10,269 bases of DNA from the NCBI GenBank assembly GCA_050945275.1, contig JBMNSQ010000057.1, positions 1 through 10,269 of the forward strand, in the 5' to 3' direction. The position numbers were made by a program, and so were the translations under genes. The notes beneath the pieces were generated by a model. That model did no database searches. It had not been told where the DNA came from and saw nothing but the letters and a program-made list of their open reading frames with translations. This DNA is from JAAYWY01 sp050945275 (lineage in GTDB: Bacteria; Bacillota; DTU030; DUMP01). This document shows, in pieces, positions 5,827-10,269 of this stretch (positions are counted from its first letter, which is position 1; the number at the start of each line of letters is the position of its first letter).

Positions 5827-7173
5827 ATGCTGACTGTCCTCTTGCCGGTATTGGTACTGTTTGCCATTATTTTGCTTCCGCTACCTAAAATCGGCGGTGA
5901 CGTTCGGATTGGTCTGCTTTCGGCGGCAGTGCTGGCATTTCTCTTGGGTCAGGTTGGGGTTTCGCCGGCTGTAGTAGCAGCTATCGACGGTATCGACCGT
6001 ATTGCCTGGGTGATCGGTCTGTCCATCTTTGGCAGTATCTATGCCCAAACCCAGATTCGGCTTGGAACCATGGATACGGTGCTTAACACTTTCCGGGCTC
6101 TTTTTGGTCGTTCTCCGCGGGGGTTAATTACGGCTGTAGTACTTAGCTTGGTACTAGCGGGATCGTTACTTGGGGACGCCATTGCCACCACTACTGTCAT
6201 TGGCGTGCTAGTGGTTATGTCCTTAGCTGAACTCGGTTTAGACGGCGAACAAGTGGGATTAACTTTGTTGTTAGGCGGAATCCTTGGTTCCATTATGCCT
6301 CCTATTACCCAATCCTTTTTTCTCGCCGCTAGTCTAGTCGACACTCCAGTGGATCCTGTGATTAGCATCGGCTACATTACCGTGGGGATTGGTGTTATGG
6401 TAGCTCTGGCTACTGTCTGGCGCTACGTTCATATTAAGGAACTTCCACCAGAGCTCATACCTATCCGCTCCGCCGGTCAAATCCTGGCCCGGGAATGGCC
6501 CCGTCTAGTTCCACTGGTGGTGCTAGGAGCGATTGTTATTCTGCGCTCCGGCTTTAAAATTGAGGTGTTAGAAGTATTAGACCCACTACTGCCCCTAGGG
6601 GACGTTCCCATCCTTAAGGCCCTTACAAACCGTATTATTCAGGCAATAATAATCACCACTGTCTTAACCATGGCTTTTCCCCAGGTACGCCGCGAGCTAA
6701 GAGGAATATTAATTGACGGTATCAAAGCTGTGTCTAAGACCGTACAGATCCAATTTTGCGCCGGCATTATGCTGGGGGCTTTTTATGCCTCCGGGATGAT
6801 CGACCAAGTTGTTGCTTTCACTCAAGGTCTTACACCGGCTGCCACCACCTTAGGTGGAGCAGTAGCCGTTCTTTTGATCGGGATGCTCACCGGCTCTCAA
6901 AGTACAGCTCAAAACACACTTCTTCCTTTCTTAGGCCCGATGTTGACGCAAAATTTCGGCGTTAGCGCCACTAAAGCGGCTCTCGGAGCGGGCCACCTGG
7001 CCATGGCTGGTCAGTCTATGCCGCCGGTTTGTCTGACTACTTTCGTAGTGGCCGGAGTAGTAGGCGGTATTTTAGCGAAAAAAGTCGATCCGGTACGCAT
7101 TATGATCATGGCCTTACCGGTTACCTTGTATTTTACTGCTGTGGGCCTGGCTGCCTGGTTCCAGTTGTTCTAA
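5827..7173 (+). CDS. TRAP DctM-like (ion transporter superfamily) multi-spanning permease
   Basis: This 448-residue, very hydrophobic protein has about 11-13 membrane segments spread along its length. Two internal motifs recall the discontinuous helices of TRAP large subunits and related IT-superfamily carriers. One is LLGDAIATTTVIG followed by GGILGSIMPPITQSFFLA near 118-165; the other is GMLTGSQSTAQNTLLPFLGP followed by AGHLAMAGQSMPP near 355-400. The length agrees with DctM (about 425-450). No DctP binding protein or DctQ small subunit lies next to it, so it may work alone or with partners encoded elsewhere. AAGGGGTGAG just before the ATG gives a strong start. It sits 66 bp after the dehydrogenase genes on the same strand with no terminator between, so it probably imports the dehydrogenase substrate. 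Confidence 0.8.
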   Translation: MLTVLLPVLVLFAIILLPLPKIGGDVRIGLLSAAVLAFLLGQVGVSPAVVAAIDGIDRIAWVIGLSIFGSIYAQTQIRLGTMDTVLNTFRALFGRSPRGLITAVVLSLVLAGSLLGDAIATTTVIGVLVVMSLAELGLDGEQVGLTLLLGGILGSIMPPITQSFFLAASLVDTPVDPVISIGYITVGIGVMVALATVWRYVHIKELPPELIPIRSAGQILAREWPRLVPLVVLGAIVILRSGFKIEVLEVLDPLLPLGDVPILKALTNRIIQAIIITTVLTMAFPQVRRELRGILIDGIKAVSKTVQIQFCAGIMLGAFYASGMIDQVVAFTQGLTPAATTLGGAVAVLLIGMLTGSQSTAQNTLLPFLGPMLTQNFGVSATKAALGAGHLAMAGQSMPPVCLTTFVVAGVVGGILAKKVDPVRIMIMALPVTLYFTAVGLAAWFQLF

Positions 7174-7598
7174 CTATAGCATTGTTGAATCGGCTAAAAA
7201 ACAACTTAAATCCATATATTGATAGAGTTAACGTTGTTGTCGTATATTAAAGTAAAATGTGCGTCATAAGCGGGCCAGCAAATTGATCTTATTGTTATGT
7301 GAATGGCGGAAAATAGCAGGGTAGCGTGTCATGCATTTTTACCATCGTAAATGTAATGAAGGAGCTTTCCAGTTATCCTGAGCGAAGTGAAGGATCTAGA
7401 CCCAAGTTTCTTGTTTCACTTGGAATGACAGTCATGGCAGGGACTATTTAGGGATAATGCACAAAAGCAGATAACGTCGAACTGACGGTTTTATATTTTC
7501 CAAGGGAGCTATGGAGTTCGTTTTAGGGTACAATACTGGTTGAATTGGGCAGGGATTTTGACACACTTAGAAAAATATGAAGCAAAGGGGAATGAAAA
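7174..7598. other. Non-coding gap after the permease gene
   Basis: No gene is supported in these 425 bases. There is no strong intrinsic terminator after the permease; only GTTG/CAAC around 7184-7204 can pair weakly. A dispersed-type palindromic repeat occupies about 7372-7430 (listed separately). Before the next gene, TACAAT (7529-7534) could be a -10 box but has no matching -35, and TTGACA (7558-7563) has no properly spaced -10, so no promoter is called. The gap marks a change from the GC-richer operon to visibly AT-richer sequence. Confidence 0.6.
7372..7430. repeat. Imperfect palindromic intergenic repeat (CCTGAGCGAAGTGAAGGATCT type)
   Basis: The left arm GTTATCCTGAGCGAAGTGAA (7372-7391) and the right arm TTTCACTTGGAATGAC (7414-7429) are imperfect inverted copies: GTTATCC against GTCATTCC, then AAGTGAA against AAGTGAA, with extra bases in the left arm. 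From memory, the GAGCGAAGYGAAGRATCT core belongs to a short dispersed repeat seen in intergenic regions of several Clostridia, Chloroflexi and other anaerobes. A single copy in this window cannot prove repetition. It lies in non-coding DNA and has no coding capacity. Confidence 0.55.
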
Positions 7599-8225
7599 GT
7601 GAAGCATGAATGGAGAAAGCACGAGAAGCATTTGTATATGCCCAAACAAATCCCTGAAATGGTAACAGTACCAAGACAAAAGTTTATTATTATAAAGGGA
7701 GAAGGAGATCCAAATAGTGAAGACTTCACCAAAAGGGTAGAGGTCCTTTACTCATTGGCTTATGCCATCAGAATGATGCCAAAGCAAGGGTATACTCCAG
7801 AAGGTTATTTTGAATACACAGTATATCCATTAGAGGGAATCTGGGATTTAACAGAAGAGGGGAAGAAATTAGACATACTGGATAAAGATGAGCTGTTATA
7901 TACTATCATGATTAGGCAACCAGATTTTGTAACAATAGAAGTAGTAGATAAGGCACTTGAAAACGTAAGAAAAAAGAAACCCCATCCATTATTGGATGAG
8001 GTACGGTTTGATACCATGGAAGATGGCTTATCAGTCCAAATACTTCATATCGGCTCTTATGATGATGAGGAAATCAGTCTTAACCGCCTGAACATGTATA
8101 TAGAAGAGAACAACCTTGAGAAGGTGACCCTGGCTCATCGTGAAATATATTTATCTGATCCGAGGAAAGTAGAACCAGCAAAATTAAAAACAGTCCTGAG
8201 ATATATGGTTAAAAGCAAGTTATAG
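7599..8225 (+). CDS. GyrI-like domain-containing protein
   Basis: This 208-residue soluble protein has no signal peptide or membrane segment. Its N-terminus (EWRKHEKHLYMPKQIPEMVTVP) and the conserved block YSLAYAIRMMPKQGYTPEGY match a group of Firmicutes proteins annotated as GyrI-like small-molecule-binding proteins. The second half (SVQILHIGSYDDEEISLNRL) has the form of the second GyrI/SOUL repeat. Related domains bind or hydrolyse small hydrophobic ligands; the actual ligand here is unknown. The GTG at 7599 follows AAGGGG (7585-7590) at 8 bp. The gene is markedly AT-richer than the operon upstream: about 35% GC in the line at 7681-7740, against 60% at 3181-3240. That suggests a different origin, perhaps transfer. 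A strong terminator follows at 8325-8359. Confidence 0.82.
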   Translation: MKHEWRKHEKHLYMPKQIPEMVTVPRQKFIIIKGEGDPNSEDFTKRVEVLYSLAYAIRMMPKQGYTPEGYFEYTVYPLEGIWDLTEEGKKLDILDKDELLYTIMIRQPDFVTIEVVDKALENVRKKKPHPLLDEVRFDTMEDGLSVQILHIGSYDDEEISLNRLNMYIEENNLEKVTLAHREIYLSDPRKVEPAKLKTVLRYMVKSKL

Positions 8226-8674
8226 GCGGCCTGTAGTAGTAGTCGTGTCAGGATCTAGCGGATTTTCGGTGGTTTTCCGCGGTGTTGAGTTTGTTTGCAT
8301 GGAGCTGATAAAAGCGGCCTATATAGAGAGGTTCTCCCGATCGGGGAACCTCTCTTTTTGGTATTTTAATATTGCGGTACTAATTTATCTTGAGTGAGGC
8401 TTCTATTGCCGCTATACTTGAGGGGAAGTTGGCTCTTGCCAGGGCTAGATGGCAGTAATTTTGAGGTTTTTTATTATGTGATATGTCCATATTACCATGT
8501 ACCCGGATGGAGAAAGGGCAAGGGGGCTTGGCCTGGTACGGTTCGAACAGCTTATGATAAACGTTCAATGTTTACTCATAATGTTTGCTGGCTTCACCAT
8601 AGCGCGGTATTATTGGATGTTAGAACCACCTAGTAAATAAACGAAGAATGCTTCTGAAAGAGAGTGGTGAATAG
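8226..8674. other. Gap with terminator and no recognised gene
   Basis: These 449 bases contain the strong terminator at 8325-8359 and, before it, a small hairpin (GCGGA 8258-8262 with TCCGC 8276-8280). From 8360 to 8674 no gene is recognised. Short open frames exist on both strands (plus 8394-8633, minus 8380-8568) but have no good ribosome binding site or family motif. They may be remnants or chance. A possible weak promoter for the flavodoxin gene, TTGGAT (8613-8618) with TAAATA (8634-8639), has only a 15-bp spacer and is not called. Confidence 0.5.
8325..8359 (+). terminator. Strong Rho-independent terminator after the GyrI-like gene
   Basis: AGAGAGGTTC (8325-8334) pairs perfectly with GAACCTCTCT (8346-8355). 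The inner CCC/GGG around GATC extends the stem past a single bulged T, and TTTTT (8355-8359) follows. The hairpin ends about 130 bp after the stop codon of the GyrI-like gene and should end its transcript. The nearly symmetric stem could also work weakly on the other strand, but no gene there needs it. Confidence 0.88.
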
Positions 8675-8896
8675 ATGAGTAAGATAGTCGTGATTTATCA
8701 ATCCAAATACGGGGCGACAGAGAAATACGCAGAATGGTTAGCGGGAGAATTATCGGGTGATTTAATTCAAACAAGGAAAGCAACAATTGAACAGGTAGAA
8801 AAGTATGATGCTGTTATTTTGGGTGGTGGCATATATGCCACTGGAATTGCAGGTATTTCTTTTCTCAAAAAGCACTATGCCCCGTACCCCATTTGA
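8675..8896 (+). pseudogene. Flavodoxin-domain protein truncated by IS3-family insertion
   Basis: The frame starts with a flavodoxin fold: beta-1 IVVIYQSKYGATEKYAEWLA (residues 4-23) contains the FMN phosphate-binding loop SKYGATEK, and KYDAVILGGGIYATGIAG (residues about 44-61) is the second conserved strand and loop. It resembles the flavodoxin/HemG-like quinol- or protoporphyrinogen-oxidase-type proteins of about 150-175 residues. Here the host sequence ends at codon 68, and the last residues (APYPI) and the TGA at 8894-8896 come from the IS left end starting at 8878. About 60% of the domain is missing, and no continuation is found right of the IS element within the window. The ATG at 8675 follows a GGTGA ribosome binding site. 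The fragment is unlikely to bind FMN properly. Confidence 0.85.
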
Positions 8897-8903
8897 TGGA
8901 CAG
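8878..8903 (+). repeat. IS3 left terminal inverted repeat (IRL)
   Basis: Twenty-six bases starting TGCCCCGTACCCC and ending GACAG. They match the reverse complement of 10147-10172 at 20 of 26 positions, including the blocks GTACCCC and GACAG. Its first base lies in codon 68 of the flavodoxin gene. Confidence 0.88.
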
Positions 8904-8922
8904 TAGAAACACATGGTAAACT
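8893..8922 (+). promoter_or_regulatory. Possible transposase promoter
   Basis: TTGATG (8893-8898) and TAAACT (8917-8922) are 18 bp apart. The -10 is preceded by TGG, an extended -10 form. It overlaps the end of the left inverted repeat, a usual place for IS3-family promoters. OrfA starts 25 bp later behind AAGGGGT. Called by eye only. Confidence 0.4.
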
Positions 8923-8947
8923 GAACATCAGAAAGGGGTACGACACC

Positions 8948-9238
8948 ATGGGTAAAAGATACAATACGGAATTCAAACTGGAAGCCGTACGGAGGGTCGA
9001 AAGAAGCGAAGAATCCATATCTCAGGTGGCCAGAGACCTAGGTGTTAATGAAAATACAATGTATGGTTGGGTCAAGAGATACCGCGACAAGGGAGAGACG
9101 CTTCCCTTCCCCGGGAGCGGAAAGTTAAGCCCCGAGGACGATCGTCTTAGGAGACTTGAGCAGGAAAACAGAGATTTGCGCGAGGAAAATGAGATCCTAA
9201 AAAAAGCGGCGGCCTACTTCGCCAAGAACCAGAAATAA
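8948..9238 (+). CDS. IS3-family transposase OrfA (helix-turn-helix, leucine zipper)
   Basis: This 96-residue protein has an N-terminal helix-turn-helix (KRYNTEFKLEAVRRV, then SISQVARDLGVNENTMYGWV at about 24-43). A C-terminal coiled coil with heptad leucines (RLRRLEQENRDLREENEILKK, about 66-87) follows; it is expected to mediate multimerisation and contact with the inverted repeats. The length is normal for OrfA. The ATG at 8948 follows AAGGGGT. Codons 85-86 are the AAA AAA of the slippery run at 9199-9205, where some ribosomes should shift to the OrfB frame. Confidence 0.92.
   Translation: MGKRYNTEFKLEAVRRVERSEESISQVARDLGVNENTMYGWVKRYRDKGETLPFPGSGKLSPEDDRLRRLEQENRDLREENEILKKAAAYFAKNQK
9199..9206 (+). 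promoter_or_regulatory. Probable -1 programmed ribosomal frameshift site (A7G)
   Basis: Seven A residues (9199-9205) followed by G are read in OrfA as CTA AAA AAA GCG, so A-AAA-AAA is in the correct phase for simultaneous -1 slippage. After the shift the frame is open without a stop from 9205 to the OrfB stop at 10101, giving a fused OrfAB of about 384 residues. IS3-family elements commonly make their transposase this way. A stimulatory hairpin is not obvious; only GGCG (9208-9211) and CGCC (9220-9223) could pair. Confidence 0.7.
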
Positions 9239-9279
9239 AGCGGTTCGAATTTATCAAGGCTAACCGCAGCACATACCGG

Positions 9280-10101
9280 GTGGCGAAGCTATGCAAAGTT
9301 CTTGGGGTATCGAGGAGTGGTTATTACGCATGGGATAAACGACCGGTAAGTGATAGGGCTAAAGAAAATGCCAAGATTTTAGCAAAAATCAAAGAGATAC
9401 ACAGCAATAGCCGGCAGTCCTACGGTAGTAGGAAGATAACCGAGGAACTACGCCGCAGTGGCATACTCATCAACCATAAGCGTGTCGTACGCCTAATGTT
9501 AAGTAGCGGCATTCGCTCAAAGCTGGCCAAGAAATATAAGGCGACCACCAATTCAAAACACAACCTACCGGTTGCGGCCAACATACTAGGCAGAGAATTT
9601 GTTGCCGACAAACCTAACCAGAAACTAGTGAGCGATATAACCTATCTTTGGACTGATGAGGGTTGGCTGTACATAGCCGCTCTAATGGATCTATATGGCC
9701 AGAAGATAGTTGGACTATCGATGGGTGAAAGAATGACCAAGGAACTTGTAATAAGCGCCCTCAAAGGCTACAGGATGCGAGTAGGGCGCCATACCGGGGT
9801 GTTGGTTCACTCTGATCGCGGAAGCCAGTATTGCTCTCATGAATACCAAGCACTCCTTAAAGACTACGGTTTTGTGTGCAGTATGTCCCGCAAGGGTAAC
9901 TGTTGGGATAATGCCCCAATGGAGGCCTTCTGGGGCAAGATGAAATACGAATGGCTAATTGATCAACGCTTCAAAAACAGGGCTGAGGCCCGCGCAGCGG
10001 TGTTCGAATATGTGGAGATATTTTACAACCGGACAAGGCTACATCAAGCCAACGGGTATCTCACACCGGAGGAATACTACGGTAGATACCAGATGGCATG
10101 A
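9280..10101 (+). CDS. IS3-family transposase OrfB (DDE integrase core)
   Basis: Catalytic part of the transposase, 273 residues counted from the GTG at 9280. The N-terminal region has LCKVLGVSRSGYYAW, then the HTH_21-like segment YGSRKITEEL. The rve/integrase core has D119 (LVSDITYLW), D179 (VLVHSDRGSQY) and E215 (DNAPMEAFWGKMK), with 35 residues between the last two, so the DD35E triad is intact. The C-terminal YNRTRLHQANGYLTPEEYY motif is standard. The GTG at 9280 has no ribosome binding site, and the frame is open upstream to the slippery run at 9205. OrfB is therefore probably expressed only as an OrfAB fusion by -1 frameshifting, adding residues such as RFEFIKANRSTYRV before the GTG. Confidence 0.92.
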   Translation: MAKLCKVLGVSRSGYYAWDKRPVSDRAKENAKILAKIKEIHSNSRQSYGSRKITEELRRSGILINHKRVVRLMLSSGIRSKLAKKYKATTNSKHNLPVAANILGREFVADKPNQKLVSDITYLWTDEGWLYIAALMDLYGQKIVGLSMGERMTKELVISALKGYRMRVGRHTGVLVHSDRGSQYCSHEYQALLKDYGFVCSMSRKGNCWDNAPMEAFWGKMKYEWLIDQRFKNRAEARAAVFEYVEIFYNRTRLHQANGYLTPEEYYGRYQMA

Positions 10102-10146
10102 AATATTTAGCATTCCTACAAAAAGTCAAGTTATCTTGTGTTTAAG

Positions 10147-10172
10147 CTGTCTAGTAAACGGGGTACAGTGCA
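10147..10172 (+). repeat. IS3 right terminal inverted repeat (IRR)
   Basis: Twenty-six bases beginning CTGTC and ending GGGGTACAGTGCA, inverted relative to 8878-8903 with 6 mismatches. The element ends at CA 10172. The next bases (GATTGTATGG) belong to a different coding sequence on the minus strand. Confidence 0.88.
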
Positions 10173-10269
10173 GATTGTATGGCGATCGCAGTATATCAAT
10201 TCGGGGATACCCTCCCGCCAGATCATTTGTTCGATGACCTCAAAATATCCTTTAAGACATTCATTTCTT
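10173..10269 (-). pseudogene. ISNCY-type transposase fragment, interrupted by the IS3 element
   Basis: Read from 10268 down to 10173 on the minus strand, the sequence gives 32 residues including LKGYFEVIEQMIW and REGIPELIYCDRHTI. This matches the integrase-core region of ISNCY-type transposases. In those proteins a GYF..L/V..I/V segment is followed by a G-I-P-x-x-x-Y-x-DRHTIF motif carrying the second catalytic aspartate. The reading breaks exactly at the IS3 right end, after DRHTI, where the family normally continues with F. The upstream (5') part of the gene lies outside the window. The 3' part, with the catalytic glutamate, is missing from this side, so the copy should be inactive. The family name is recalled from motif memory, not from a search. 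Confidence 0.7.

Larger units (their letters stand above)
8878..10172 (+). mobile_element. Complete IS3-family insertion sequence (1295 bp)
   Basis: The element is bounded by imperfect terminal inverted repeats of 26 bp with 20 matches. It begins TGCCCCGTACCCC and ends GGGGTACAGTGCA, with the TG...CA termini typical of the family. Inside are OrfA (8948-9238) and OrfB (9280-10101) in the -1 frame relative to OrfA, joined by an A7G slippery run. OrfB has an intact DD35E triad. Both reading frames look undamaged, so the element may be active. Size and OrfA length fit the IS3-type subgroup, but the subgroup is not certain. The bases next to the ends (left CTA, right GAT) do not match, so no 3- to 5-bp target duplication is present. 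The left flank is a flavodoxin gene and the right flank a different transposase gene. Confidence 0.9.

Noticed and set aside
6756..7250. Plus-strand alternative-frame ORFs within the end of the permease gene
   Set aside because: They are out-of-frame readings of the permease gene with no membrane pattern or family motif.
7412..7427. TGTTTCACTTGGAATG, resembling a parS site (TGTTTCACGTGAAACA)
   Set aside because: Only about 12 of 16 bases match, the central CACGTG is broken, and the bases belong to the right arm of the palindromic repeat.
7372..7430. CRISPR-type repeat
   Set aside because: Only one copy, with no regularly spaced array anywhere in the window.
7558..7586. TTGACA upstream of the GyrI-like gene as a promoter
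   Set aside because: No -10-like hexamer at 16-18 bp; the position 17 bp downstream reads AGCAAA.
8380..8568. Minus-strand ORF of 62 codons
   Set aside because: No family motif and no promoter or ribosome binding site; probably the antisense of the same non-coding or decayed sequence.
8394..8633. Plus-strand ORF of 79 codons
   Set aside because: No ribosome binding site, unusual composition rich in W, Y and H, and no recognisable domain.

Overview
The window looks like a chromosomal segment of an anaerobic Gram-positive bacterium of the Clostridia type (Peptococcaceae or Thermoanaerobacterales-like). This is inferred from three things. The order parB, DUF4446, M23 peptidase, bactofilin is one I associate with the origin-proximal region of Clostridia. 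Ribosome binding sites are strong (AAGGGGG, GAGGTGG) and starts are often GTG or TTG. There is also a ferredoxin-rich dehydrogenase operon. No species can be named from the sequence alone.

Left part (1-2153), all on the plus strand: the last 53 codons of parB, a one-TM DUF4446 protein, a membrane-anchored M23 peptidase with a coiled coil, and a bactofilin. This is a housekeeping chromosome-segregation and cell-envelope cluster. A non-coding stretch (2154-2486) follows. It holds a near-perfect sigma-A promoter (TTGACA, 17-bp spacer, TAATAT) and then a roughly 150-nt leader containing an intrinsic-terminator-like hairpin and a second hairpin next to the ribosome binding site.

Middle part (2487-7173): a tightly overlapping operon. 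In order it encodes a small 2Fe-2S protein (HcnA-like), an FAD/NAD(P)-type flavoprotein (HcnB-like, without its usual C-terminal BFD domain), a 2x[4Fe-4S] ferredoxin, the BFD-type 2Fe-2S domain as a separate gene, and a DAO-family FAD oxidoreductase (HcnC-like). A TRAP DctM-like permease follows after 66 bp. Together these look like a five-subunit dehydrogenase for an amino, imino or N-methyl amino acid, with its own substrate importer. The DAO subunit would oxidise the substrate and pass electrons through the Fe-S subunits to the second flavoprotein and an unknown acceptor. The substrate cannot be read from the sequence.

Right part (7174-10269) is accessory in character. It has a 425-bp gap with a dispersed palindromic repeat, an AT-rich gene for a GyrI-like protein with a strong terminator, and a 315-bp stretch with no recognised gene. 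After that comes a flavodoxin gene cut after about 67 codons by a complete 1295-bp IS3-family element (imperfect 26-bp inverted repeats, OrfA, OrfB with a DD35E triad, and an A7G slippery site). Immediately beyond the right inverted repeat, the minus strand reads into the interior of a different transposase (ISNCY-type, DRHTI motif). The IS3 element therefore has unrelated, non-duplicated flanks, which points to a recombination or deletion junction.
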